Assembly (NCBI GenBank): GCA_045612565.1
Contig: JAZKZG010000021.1
Location: forward strand, 1-44,003
DNA from: RGIG9041 sp045612565
Lineage (GTDB): Bacteria; Bacillota; Clostridia; Oscillospirales; QAKW01
Length of the DNA stretch: 44,003 bases
Direction of reading: 5' to 3'
The notes below the pieces were generated by a model, which was not told the DNA's origin, did not search any database, and saw only the letters and a program-made list of their open reading frames with translations. Shown here piece by piece: positions 22,860 through 30,103 of the stretch; within the stretch, counting starts at the first letter, position 1, and every line of letters begins with the position of its first letter. Both the position numbers and the translations under genes were made by a program.

Positions 22860-24746
22860 ATGGCAAAAAAACAGTTTAAAACAGAATCAAAAAAGCTTCT
22901 TGATATGATGATAAACTCTATTTATACGCATAAAGAGATTTTTTTGCGTGAACTTTTGTCAAATGCAAGTGATGCTATTGATAAGCTTTATTATTTATCA
23001 CTTACAGACAGTAATGTCGGTATATCAAAAGATAATTTCAAGATTACTATTTCTGCCGATAAAGACAACCGTGTTTTAATAATTGAAGATAACGGTATCG
23101 GCATGACTAAAGACGAACTCGAAAACAACCTTGGTACAATTGCCAAAAGCGGTTCTTTTGACTTTAAAGAAACAGCTGAGAAAAAAGAGGATGTAGATAT
23201 TATCGGTCAGTTTGGCGTTGGATTTTATTCGGCATTTATGGTAAGTGATGAGATTTCGGTTTTATCAAAGTCATATAATTCTGATGAGGCTTATGAATGG
23301 CGTTCATCAGGTGTTGACGGCTATACCGTAAGTGAAGCGTCAAAAGACAGCGCAGGCACAGTAATTACTCTTCATATTAAAGAAGATACAGAAAATGAAA
23401 ATTATTCCGAATTTCTTGATTCGTACCGTATTCGTGCTCTCGTTAAAAAGTATTCCGATTATCTTCGCTATCCGATTATGATGGATGTAGAAAAACGTGT
23501 TGATAAAGAAGGGGAAGAGGGTGGCTTTGATATTGTTACCGAAACTCAGACTCTTAACAGTATGGTACCTCTTTGGAAAAAGAGTGCATCTGACTGTACC
23601 GATGAACAGTATAACGGGTTTTATAAAGAAAAATTCTATGATTTCGACGAGCCGCTCAAGGTTATTCACTCACGCTTTGAAGGTACAACTTCCTGTGATG
23701 TTTTGATGTTTATTCCAAAGCATGCACCTTTTGACTATTATACAAAGGATTTTGAAAAAGGTCTTCAGCTTTATTCAAGCGGTGTTCTCATAATGGACAA
23801 ATGCTCTGACCTGTTGCCGGATTATTTTAGTTTTGTTCGCGGTGTTGCTGACAGCGCTGATTTATCTCTAAATATTTCCAGGGAAACGTTACAGCATGAT
23901 GCACAGCTCAAGGCAATTGCAAAGTCGGTTGAGCGTAAAATAAAATCTGAACTTCTAAAAATGCTTCAGAACGAGCGTGAAAAATACGAAGAATTTTATA
24001 AAGCATTCGGTGTTCAACTTACTTACGGCCTTTATTCCGATTACGGTATGCATAAAGACGTATTGCAGGACCTTATAATGTTTATCTCTTCAAATGATAA
24101 AAAATACGTTTCTCTTAAAGAATATGTTTCAAATATGAAAGAGGGACAAAGTTCGATTTATTACGCATCGGGTGAAAGCGTTGATAAAATCGATATGCTT
24201 CCTCAGGTAGAAGCGGTTAAGGATAAGGGATATGAGGTGCTGTATCTCACTGAGGACATTGACGAGTTCGCCCTTCGTATTCTTAACAAATACGACGAAA
24301 AAGATTTTGTCAACGTATGTGATAACAAACTTGACCTTCTTTCAGATGACGAGAAAAAAGAGCTTGACAGCCGTAACGAAAATGCAAAAGCAATGCTTGA
24401 TGCAATGAAAGAAGCACTTGGCGACAGTGTTCAGTCGGTAAGATTTACAAAAAATCTTAAAAATCATCCTGTTTGTCTTTCAACAGAGGGCGGTCTATCG
24501 CTTGAAATGGAAAAAACTCTTAACAAAATGCCCGGTGCCGAAGCAGAAGGTGTGAAAGCTCAAACTGTTCTTGAAATCAATGCAAACCACGCAATCTGTC
24601 AAAAACTCACCGAAATTTTTGACAGTGATAAGGACAAACTTGCAACTTATGCAAAGGTTCTTTATGCACAGGCGCGGCTTATCGGCGGAATGTCTGTAGA
24701 AAATCCCACCGAACTTTCAAGTATGATTTGCGATTTATTAATATAA
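22860..24746 (+). CDS. htpG: Hsp90-family chaperone HtpG
   Basis: This 628-residue ATP-dependent chaperone has the GHKL ATPase motifs: ELLSNASDAIDKL, the loop IEDNGIGMTKDEL, AKSGSFDF, and GQFGVGFYSAFMVSD. The middle domain has the conserved RGVADSADLSLNISRE and catalytic Arg region, and a C-terminal dimerisation part follows. A frame opens at 22845, but AGGTG within it is the ribosome binding site for ATG 22860, which starts the usual MAKKQFKTESKKLL. It carries a perfect CIRCE in the 5' region. It ends at a terminator shared with mscL. Confidence 0.97.
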   Translation: MAKKQFKTESKKLLDMMINSIYTHKEIFLRELLSNASDAIDKLYYLSLTDSNVGISKDNFKITISADKDNRVLIIEDNGIGMTKDELENNLGTIAKSGSFDFKETAEKKEDVDIIGQFGVGFYSAFMVSDEISVLSKSYNSDEAYEWRSSGVDGYTVSEASKDSAGTVITLHIKEDTENENYSEFLDSYRIRALVKKYSDYLRYPIMMDVEKRVDKEGEEGGFDIVTETQTLNSMVPLWKKSASDCTDEQYNGFYKEKFYDFDEPLKVIHSRFEGTTSCDVLMFIPKHAPFDYYTKDFEKGLQLYSSGVLIMDKCSDLLPDYFSFVRGVADSADLSLNISRETLQHDAQLKAIAKSVERKIKSELLKMLQNEREKYEEFYKAFGVQLTYGLYSDYGMHKDVLQDLIMFISSNDKKYVSLKEYVSNMKEGQSSIYYASGESVDKIDMLPQVEAVKDKGYEVLYLTEDIDEFALRILNKYDEKDFVNVCDNKLDLLSDDEKKELDSRNENAKAMLDAMKEALGDSVQSVRFTKNLKNHPVCLSTEGGLSLEMEKTLNKMPGAEAEGVKAQTVLEINANHAICQKLTEIFDSDKDKLATYAKVLYAQARLIGGMSVENPTELSSMICDLLI

Positions 24747-24749
24747 TAA

Positions 24750-24779
24750 AAAAGCAGTAGTCAATCGACTACTGCTTTT
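24750..24779. terminator. Bidirectional terminator, htpG / mscL
   Basis: A perfect 13-bp stem AAAAGCAGTAGTC / GACTACTGCTTTT with loop AATC at a convergent junction. Confidence 0.85.
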
Positions 24780-24786
24780 AAAATTT

Positions 24787-25257
24787 TTAGTTTTTTTCTT
24801 TAAGTAAATCGCGGATTTCTTCAAGCAAAACAACATCGTCGGGTTTGGGAGGAGGCGGTGCCTCTTCTTCTGCTTCTTCTTTTTTACGTGACATAAGAGC
24901 TACGAGCTTGATAACGACAAACATTGAGAAAGCAATTATCAAAAAGTCAACAACCGACTGAATAAACATTCCGTACTTGATTGAAGCTTCGGCAACTGTT
25001 TCAACACCGTCTTCAATAACAGCAGGAGAAATAACGTACTTAAGATCAGTAAAGTTAACTCCGCCTAAAATTGCTCCGATTGCGGGCATTATCATATCAT
25101 TAACAAGAGAAGAAATTATCTTGTTAAAAGCAGTACCCATTACAACAGCAACGGCCATGTCAATAACATTACCGCGCATTGCAAACTTTTTAAAATCAGC
25201 AATAAAACCTTTGCTCTTACCAACGAGTTTTGCACTCTGGTCTTTAATTTTGCCCAT
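24787..25257 (-). CDS. mscL: Large-conductance mechanosensitive channel
   Basis: The 156-residue channel opens on membrane tension to release solutes during osmotic downshock. It has an N-terminal amphipathic helix, TM1 with the gating sequence KFAMRGNVIDMAVAVVMG, TM2 around FIQSVVDFLIIAFSMFVVIKL, and a cytoplasmic tail with a Glu-rich stretch, a PPPP linker and LLEEIRDLLKEK that forms the C-terminal helix bundle. The frame extends to 25305, but ATG 25257 follows AAAGGAAC and gives the usual MGKIKD start. It converges with htpG. Confidence 0.95.
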   Translation of the reverse strand: MGKIKDQSAKLVGKSKGFIADFKKFAMRGNVIDMAVAVVMGTAFNKIISSLVNDMIMPAIGAILGGVNFTDLKYVISPAVIEDGVETVAEASIKYGMFIQSVVDFLIIAFSMFVVIKLVALMSRKKEEAEEEAPPPPKPDDVVLLEEIRDLLKEKN

Positions 25258-25285
25258 GATATAAGTTCCTTTCGTATTTTTTACT

Positions 25286-25315
25286 ATTGTACAGTAAAAA
25301 ATCATAATTTGTCAA
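25286..25315 (-). promoter_or_regulatory. Promoter of mscL, inside the 3' end of trmO
   Basis: On the minus strand TTGACA (25310-25315), an 18-nt spacer, and TACAAT (25286-25291). A perfect 9-bp inverted repeat TTTTTTACT / AGTAAAAAA (25277-25301, 7-nt centre) spans the -10; it could be an operator or, weakly, the trmO terminator. Confidence 0.5.
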
Positions 25316-25958
25316 TAGCTGTCACAACAACTGTATTGTCAATTACTTTGAAACTTACGTCAAACACGTCGTATTTCATTGTATATATGCGCTCATCATT
25401 CTGATATGACGGTCTTGGGTCGTCTTTAAGACACCCAATCAACGCTTTTTGTTTTTCTTTTGGAATAATATTCAGGATATCCTTTGGTAAAGTAACATCA
25501 AGAGAATGATTTTGATATTCATTAGCATATCCGCCTTTTGCATCTGTGTGACAGTCAGTGTATGGGATATAGGGTTTAATATCGTATATTGGTGTACCGT
25601 CAAGTAGATCAACACCTGATACAATCAAAGCGTCATTATCAATTTTTAATAATTTTACAGAAGACAAACCGATGTTGTTTGGTCTGAATGGAGAACGCGT
25701 TGCAAATACACCAACTCTTTTGTTTCCCCCTAGGCGCGGCGGACGGACAGTAGGTGACCATTCGCTTCTGTGTGCCAAAGAAAAATCAAAAATAATCCAG
25801 ATATATGAAAACTCCTCAAGTCCTCTGAGTGCGTCTTTGTTTCGATACTCAGATAAAAACTCAATTCTTCCTATGGCTTCCGGTACACGTCCGCTTTGTC
25901 TCGGTATACCGAATTTTTCTTTAAAATCTGTTTTGATGTATGCAATAGGCTTAACCAT
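25302..25958 (-). CDS. trmO: tRNA (t6A37-N6)-methyltransferase, TsaA/TrmO family
   Basis: The 218-residue protein has the VirR/TsaA beta-barrel signature: IAYIKTDFKEKFGIPRQSG at the N-terminus, LEEFSYIWIIFDF, and GVFATRSPFRPNNIGLS, the SAM-binding loop. A C-terminal extension after about residue 150 matches full-length TrmO. The enzyme N6-methylates threonylcarbamoyladenosine at position 37 of some tRNAs. It lies 12 bases after thiT with no terminator between, so it is probably carried on the TPP-riboswitch-controlled mRNA. Confidence 0.92.
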   Translation of the reverse strand: MVKPIAYIKTDFKEKFGIPRQSGRVPEAIGRIEFLSEYRNKDALRGLEEFSYIWIIFDFSLAHRSEWSPTVRPPRLGGNKRVGVFATRSPFRPNNIGLSSVKLLKIDNDALIVSGVDLLDGTPIYDIKPYIPYTDCHTDAKGGYANEYQNHSLDVTLPKDILNIIPKEKQKALIGCLKDDPRPSYQNDERIYTMKYDVFDVSFKVIDNTVVVTAIDKL

Positions 25959-25970
25959 TAATAAATCCTT

Positions 25971-26528
25971 TTATTTTTCTAAAAATTTTTTAATTGCACT
26001 TGATTTTAATATAAAGAATGCACCGATTACTGTTGTAATTAGTTCGGGAAGCATAAATGATCCGTTGTAACAGAATGAATAAAGCGGAACGCTTTCCCAT
26101 TCGCACCATATATCAAATATAATAATACCTGATATAAAGTGACATACAAACCGTGCAAATAACGCTGTGCAAATCGCAAAAATATTTGCATATAAACCTT
26201 TTTTTGCAAAAAGGCCCGAAAGAGCGAGAAGTGTAAACGGCACGATATAATCAAGAAATATTGTGCCAACAAGTGCCTTGGGCGTAAGACCCCAGCTTAC
26301 AACAGCAGCAATTGATAAAGCGAGCTGTCCGAGTGAGTATACAAACGAACAGGCAAATCCCCATTTCAAACCGTACACAATAGCAACAAGGCAAATCGGC
26401 AGCATTGATAAGAGTGTTATTGAACCGCCAAGCGGCATTTCCCAAATCTTAACAAGACTGAGTACGGTTGCGAGTGCTATCATTATTGCTGAGACTGTAA
26501 GTTTTTTTGTGTCAATTTTAGTTTTCAT
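25971..26528 (-). CDS. thiT: Thiamine ECF transporter S component
   Basis: The 185-residue protein has six TM helices and matches ThiT (YuaJ): LTVSAIMIALATVLSLVKIWEMPLGGSITLLSMLP, shortened here to its start LTVSAIMIALATVLS and MPLGGSITLLSM, then the substrate-site region YGLKWGFACSFVYSLGQ and the C-terminal RFVCHFISGIIIFDIWC. It binds thiamine and works with the shared EcfAA'T energising module, which is not in this window. The TPP riboswitch directly upstream supports the substrate assignment. The ribosome binding site is AGGAGGAG. Confidence 0.95.
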   Translation of the reverse strand: MKTKIDTKKLTVSAIMIALATVLSLVKIWEMPLGGSITLLSMLPICLVAIVYGLKWGFACSFVYSLGQLALSIAAVVSWGLTPKALVGTIFLDYIVPFTLLALSGLFAKKGLYANIFAICTALFARFVCHFISGIIIFDIWCEWESVPLYSFCYNGSFMLPELITTVIGAFFILKSSAIKKFLEK

Positions 26529-26544
26529 AATTGACTCCTCCTTT

Positions 26545-26578
26545 TAAAATAAAAATCTCCGCAAAAATGATGCGGAGA
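26545..26578 (-). terminator. Riboswitch-controlled terminator in the thiT leader
   Basis: An 8-bp stem TCTCCGCA / TGCGGAGA (26556-26578) is followed on the minus strand by ATTTTTATTTT, placed between the TPP aptamer and the thiT ribosome binding site. It is the likely off-state of the switch. Confidence 0.85.
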
Positions 26579-26587
26579 CAAAGTAAG

Positions 26588-26692
26588 AGCCAAAATATTT
26601 TCCTACGTCGGCATTATCCGCATCAGGTCACAGGTCGGAACAGAATAATGGTTCCCTCTCAGCCCGAGTCATCGAGCTCCCTTGATTTTGCT
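26588..26692 (-). ncRNA. TPP riboswitch (thi-box) aptamer
   Basis: Read on the minus strand it contains the two hallmark segments: GGGCTGAGAGGGAA, which binds the pyrimidine end, and ACCTGATGCGGATAATGCC with CGTAGGAA, which binds the pyrophosphate. The outer helix can be formed by AGCAAAAT with ATTTTGGCT. TPP binding should favour the downstream terminator and shut off thiT. Confidence 0.96.
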
Positions 26693-26697
26693 TTTTC

Positions 26698-26726
26698 ATT
26701 CTAAATCAAAAAACTTTATTTGTCAA
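26698..26726 (-). promoter_or_regulatory. Promoter of riboswitch-thiT-trmO
   Basis: On the minus strand TTGACA (26721-26726), a 17-nt spacer, and TAGAAT (26698-26703). The predicted start falls at the first bases of the aptamer. Confidence 0.75.
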
Positions 26727-26749
26727 TCTATTTTTTAAATATTCTAATA

Positions 26750-26785
26750 CAAAATAAAAAACCGTCGAAATTAATCAACGGTTTT
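26750..26785 (-). terminator. Terminator of the tRNA-Gly gene
   Basis: The stem AACCGTTGA / TCGACGGTT (8 of 9 Watson-Crick, one wobble) is followed on the minus strand by a T-rich run, a few bases after the tRNA 3' end. Confidence 0.75.
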
Positions 26786-26787
26786 TT

Positions 26788-26863
26788 TGGAGCGGGTGAC
26801 GAGGCTCGAACTCGCTACCTCAACCTTGGCAAGGTTGCGCTCTACCAGATGAGCTACACCCGC
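26788..26863 (-). tRNA. tRNA-Gly (anticodon GCC)
   Basis: The 76 bases fold as a full cloverleaf: acceptor GCGGGTG / CACCCGC, D-arm GCTC...GAGC, anticodon stem CAACC / GGTTG with loop TTGCCAA (anticodon GCC, bases 33-35 equivalents), variable loop AGGTA, T-arm around GTTCGAGCC, and discriminator T followed by an encoded CCA. It has its own promoter and terminator. Confidence 0.97.
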
Positions 26864-26882
26864 GTTTTTTTAACGCCTATAT

Positions 26883-26911
26883 ATAATAGCAAACAAAGAT
26901 TGCTTTGTCAA
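26883..26911 (-). promoter_or_regulatory. Promoter of tRNA-Gly
   Basis: On the minus strand TTGACA (26906-26911), a 17-nt spacer, and TATTAT (26883-26888), about 20 bases before the mature tRNA end. Confidence 0.8.
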
Positions 26912-26921
26912 TACTTTTTTT

Positions 26922-26957
26922 AAAAATAAAATACGGCTTTTGCCGTATTTTATTTTT
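26922..26957 (-). terminator. Terminator of the AraC regulator gene
   Basis: A 16-bp stem with core ATACGGC / GCCGTAT and a TTTT loop, bordered by A and T runs, lies 3 bases past the stop. Confidence 0.85.
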
Positions 26958-26959
26958 TG

Positions 26960-27799
26960 TTATGAAATTGTTCTTTTTCTGCATTGTTCCATATATTCTT
27001 TCGGGGGCATACCGACTCTGCTTTTAAATATTCGAGAAAAACAATATATGTTAGTATAACCAACAGCAGTACACACCTGAGATACGTTCATATCTTCTTC
27101 TTCAAAAAGACGCTTAGCTTTGTACATTCTATAATCAATGATATAATTCTGCGTACTTTTATTTTTGTATGTTTTAAAAAGTCTGGAAAGATAACTTCTT
27201 TCGATACCGAGTAAATTTGCAATATTTTCAACACTTATATTTTTATTATAGTTTTGCTTTATATATTCAACCGCTCGTGTCATATACACATTTTTGGTAG
27301 GGATTTTTTTAACCATATAATGTTCATCAATGCTGTTAAGAAAATCATAGAACATCATTAATATAGCATATTCCGAACGATATGTTTTTGAACATTCAAC
27401 TATTAAATCGTTAGCACAATCAATGATTTTATTGTTTGTACCAAAATTTAGTATATTGCTGTTTTCGCGGGTATGTATGTTAGCAATTACAGGTGATATC
27501 CCTTTTCCGCCTATTTGGATTTGAATAAGAGAAAATGGTTCAATGCTGTCTGCTTTGAACTTTGCACTTTCACCTAAGTTTAATACAACTCCGTGACCTT
27601 TGGTTATTGTAACACGCTTGTCAGGATAGTTGACGGTACCCTTACCATCTCTTACAATAATGAAAGAGTAAGATTTTGTTGATGAAATTATATCACTTTG
27701 CGAAGGGTCGTATTCTATAATTGAGCATTTTTCAAGAACAACATCCGGAAATTCGTGTTCTGAAAAGTTATATACTGCTTTTAATTTATTTTTAATCAT
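26960..27799 (-). CDS. AraC-family transcriptional regulator
   Basis: The protein is about 279 residues from the chosen start. It has an N-terminal cupin-like sensing domain (about 1-150; YSFIIVRDGKGTVNYPDKRV and GHGVVLNLGESAKF are typical of sugar-responsive AraC proteins) and a C-terminal double helix-turn-helix (about 175-275) with ISVENIANLLGIERSYLSRLF and VSQVCTAVGYTNIYCFSRIFKS, each shortened here to family hallmarks. The frame opens at 27850, but TTTGGAG precedes ATG 27799 at 8-nt spacing; the extra 17 residues are the translated promoter dyad. Neither neighbour is a sugar gene, so its target is unknown. Confidence 0.88.
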   Translation of the reverse strand: MIKNKLKAVYNFSEHEFPDVVLEKCSIIEYDPSQSDIISSTKSYSFIIVRDGKGTVNYPDKRVTITKGHGVVLNLGESAKFKADSIEPFSLIQIQIGGKGISPVIANIHTRENSNILNFGTNNKIIDCANDLIVECSKTYRSEYAILMMFYDFLNSIDEHYMVKKIPTKNVYMTRAVEYIKQNYNKNISVENIANLLGIERSYLSRLFKTYKNKSTQNYIIDYRMYKAKRLFEEEDMNVSQVCTAVGYTNIYCFSRIFKSRVGMPPKEYMEQCRKRTIS

Positions 27800-27808
27800 A
27801 TATTTCTC

Positions 27809-27843
27809 CAAAAAATAATAAGGTGGAAATTCCACCTTATTAT
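27809..27843 (-). promoter_or_regulatory. Perfect 14-bp dyad between dacF and the AraC gene: terminator of dacF and/or operator
   Basis: The arms ATAATAAGGTGGAA and TTCCACCTTATTAT (27815-27843) flank a single base. On the minus strand a run of six T follows, so as RNA it would be a textbook terminator for dacF, 32 bases downstream of its stop. It also overlaps the -10 and predicted start site of the AraC promoter, which suits an operator. Confidence 0.7.
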
Positions 27844-27867
27844 ACATCATAATGTTAAAAAAATCAA
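27839..27867 (-). promoter_or_regulatory. Promoter of the AraC regulator gene
   Basis: On the minus strand TTGATT (27862-27867), a 17-nt spacer, and TATAAT (27839-27844). The -10 shares bases with the dyad at 27815-27843. Confidence 0.65.
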
Positions 27868-27874
27868 CATAAAA

Positions 27875-29188
27875 TCAAAACCGAATTCTGGTTTTTAATT
27901 TTTTGCGACGTCTTCTCTTGTTTTGGGATATCATTAAAATAACATAAATAATTAAAAATACAATTAAAATAATACAAATGATTCTGACCCAAATGTTTTC
28001 AAAGAACTTTTGAATTAAGTATAAATAGTATAACACAGTTGAACGTTCGACATCATCGCCTGCAATAAGGTTTGTTGTACCGTAAACAACACCGTCTTTT
28101 TTTAGTGTGATTGTTCCAAGAACATCTCCTTGCTTAATAGGAGCAAGGATTTCTTCTTGTGTTGTTATTTCGCGTTCAAGTGTGGATATGTCAAGATTAT
28201 TTGCTATAACAGCATAAATATTTTCCTGTGGGATTAAAACAAGGTGATCGCCTTTTGCCGAAAGTCCAACTTCAACTTCTGTAATAATTTCTGAGTTTCC
28301 AAGAACTTTTGAATTTGTGTAGTTATCAAAAGCCCAATTGTATAAAGAACGTGATTCGCTAAAAATAGGGTTTCCGCCTGTACTTTTTGGGGCATTCATA
28401 GCAACAAGCAAAAATGAACTGTCACCTTTTTGTGCAATAGAAATAAGATTATATCCGGCTGCGGTAGTGGTACCTGTTTTTCCTGCTTTACAATACTTAT
28501 AATAAATTCCGCTGTTTTGTCTTAACAGGCTGTTAGTTGTAATAAGAGTAGGTCTGTCAACCGTTTTGTTTGTGGGCGGAATTTTATATGAAGGTGTTGA
28601 AAGATATTTTACTATGTGTTCGTTTTCAAAAGCAGCTTTGGCAATCAAAGACATATCTTTAGCTGTTGTATAGTGCCCTTCATCATGCAATCCGTGTGTG
28701 TTTATAAAATGCGTATTGGTTGCACCGAGCGAAACAGCTTTTTCGTTCATTTTGTCAACGAAAGCTTGTATTGAACCACATAAATGAATAGCAAGAGCAT
28801 TTGCTGCCTCATTTGCACTTGATATGGCAACGGCATATAATAAGTCTTCTATAACAAACTGTTCACCGTCTTCAATACCGATGTTTGAACTGCCGATAAC
28901 AAGGTCATCATAACAATTTTTGGTAGCAGTTACAATCTGCGTATAATCAGTTATCATATCCGTTGCAACAAGCAATGTTACAAGTTTTGTAAGTGAAGCA
29001 GGATATGCTTTTTCGTTTTCTGATTTACTGTAAATACTTGCATTGGTGTCAAGATTTAAAAGAACAATTCTTTGAGCAGTTACATCAGGGATTGGATCAA
29101 GTTCAGTTTCATCGGCAAAAGCAAACACCGACAAAGATGATAATAATATAATAATTACGGTTAAAAAGATTAAAATTCTTTTTTTCAT
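27875..29188 (-). CDS. D-alanyl-D-alanine carboxypeptidase, DacF/PBP5 type (peptidase S11)
   Basis: The 437-residue protein has a signal peptide (about 1-26, ending FAFA-DE), then the three penicillin-binding motifs: SxxK in PASLTKLVTLL (about residue 66), SxN in AISSANEAANALA, and KTG in CKAGKTGTTTAAGYN. A beta-rich PBP5 C-terminal domain follows (about 290-385), then a TM segment (about 398-424) and a basic tail RRRRKKLKTRIRF. It trims the terminal D-Ala of peptidoglycan pentapeptides. A true TM anchor replaces the usual amphipathic helix. The ATG at 29188 is preferred to an in-frame TTG just before it; AAAGGAAA is the ribosome binding site. Confidence 0.93.
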   Translation of the reverse strand: MKKRILIFLTVIIILLSSLSVFAFADETELDPIPDVTAQRIVLLNLDTNASIYSKSENEKAYPASLTKLVTLLVATDMITDYTQIVTATKNCYDDLVIGSSNIGIEDGEQFVIEDLLYAVAISSANEAANALAIHLCGSIQAFVDKMNEKAVSLGATNTHFINTHGLHDEGHYTTAKDMSLIAKAAFENEHIVKYLSTPSYKIPPTNKTVDRPTLITTNSLLRQNSGIYYKYCKAGKTGTTTAAGYNLISIAQKGDSSFLLVAMNAPKSTGGNPIFSESRSLYNWAFDNYTNSKVLGNSEIITEVEVGLSAKGDHLVLIPQENIYAVIANNLDISTLEREITTQEEILAPIKQGDVLGTITLKKDGVVYGTTNLIAGDDVERSTVLYYLYLIQKFFENIWVRIICIILIVFLIIYVILMISQNKRRRRKKLKTRIRF

Positions 29189-29219
29189 CAAAATTTTCCT
29201 TTATAAATGTTTTATCTAC

Positions 29220-29248
29220 AGTATAATAAATTTTTTTACAAATGTAAA
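29220..29248 (-). promoter_or_regulatory. Promoter of the DacF-type gene
   Basis: On the minus strand TTTACA (29243-29248), a 17-nt spacer, and TATACT (29220-29225). Confidence 0.6.
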
Positions 29249-29274
29249 GTATGGTTTAAAAAATTAATAATCTA

Positions 29275-29303
29275 TTGATATTTTTGCTTTAATACGCTAC
29301 AAT
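29275..29303 (+). promoter_or_regulatory. Promoter of proBAC
   Basis: TTGATA (29275-29280), a 17-nt spacer, and TACAAT (29298-29303). The short leader to ACGGAGG and the ATG at 29333 leaves no room for a T-box. Confidence 0.7.
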
Positions 29304-29332
29304 AGTATAATACAAATAAAACGGAGGCAGTT

Positions 29333-30103
29333 ATGAGAATTGTTGTAAAGGTTGGAACATCTACATTGGCATATTCAACCGGTCATCTTAATATCAGACA
29401 CATGGAAAGTTTATGTAAGGTACTGAGTGATATTAAAAACGCCGGTTATGAAATTATTGTTGTATCATCGGGTGCTGTCGGTATGGGGATGGGAAAACTC
29501 TCATTAGGTGCTCGTCCAAAAGATCTTGCTTTAAAACAAGCGGCGGCAGCAGTGGGACAGTGTGAACTGATGTATACTTATGATAAACTTTTCTCTGAAT
29601 ATAATCATACAGTGGCACAACTTTTACTTACTGCCGATGATATTAATGATAAAGACCGCAATCAGAATTTTGTCAATACAATACTTAAGCTGTTGGAAAT
29701 GGGCGTAATTCCTATCATAAACGAGAATGATACCGTAGCAGTTAACGAACTCGTTATTGGCGATAACGATACACTTGGTGCAATTGTTGCAAAAAATATT
29801 GATGCTGATTTGCTCATTTTACTTTCGGATATAGACGGTCTTTTTACATCAGATCCTCATAAAGACAACGACGCAAAACTTATTCCTGTTATCGAACAAA
29901 TTACACCTGAAATAGAGCAACTTGCAGGCGGTGCAGGCAGTTCGGTTGGAACAGGTGGGATGGTCACAAAGATTTCTGCGGCTAAAATCGCAACAACAGC
30001 AGGTTGTGATATGATAATTGCTAATGGACAAGATCCAAATCTTTTATATGATATAATTGACGGTAAAAATATTGGGACAAGATTTTTAGGAGCAAAAAAA
30101 TGA
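29333..30103 (+). CDS. proB: Glutamate 5-kinase, short form
   Basis: The 256-residue kinase makes gamma-glutamyl phosphate, the first and normally feedback-controlled step of proline synthesis. It has the amino acid kinase fold: VVKVGTSTLAY at the N-terminus, VVSSGAVGMGMGKL, PIINENDTVAVNEL, FGDNDTLGA-like IGDNDTLGAIVA, LLILLSDIDGLFTSDP, and VGTGGMVTKISAA. It stops at GTRFLGAKK and lacks the C-terminal PUA domain found in longer ProB proteins. It overlaps proA by 4 bp. Confidence 0.96.
   Translation: MRIVVKVGTSTLAYSTGHLNIRHMESLCKVLSDIKNAGYEIIVVSSGAVGMGMGKLSLGARPKDLALKQAAAAVGQCELMYTYDKLFSEYNHTVAQLLLTADDINDKDRNQNFVNTILKLLEMGVIPIINENDTVAVNELVIGDNDTLGAIVAKNIDADLLILLSDIDGLFTSDPHKDNDAKLIPVIEQITPEIEQLAGGAGSSVGTGGMVTKISAAKIATTAGCDMIIANGQDPNLLYDIIDGKNIGTRFLGAKK

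Noticed and set aside
25258..25305. N-terminal extension of mscL
   Set aside because: It covers the mscL ribosome binding site and promoter dyad; the family start MGKIKD is at 25257.
26720..26923. Plus-strand ORF of 67 codons
   Set aside because: It is the antisense of tRNA-Gly and its terminator; the product is a typical spurious tRNA read-through translation.
27800..27850. N-terminal extension of the AraC gene
   Set aside because: It is the translated dyad/promoter; ATG 27799 follows a good ribosome binding site.
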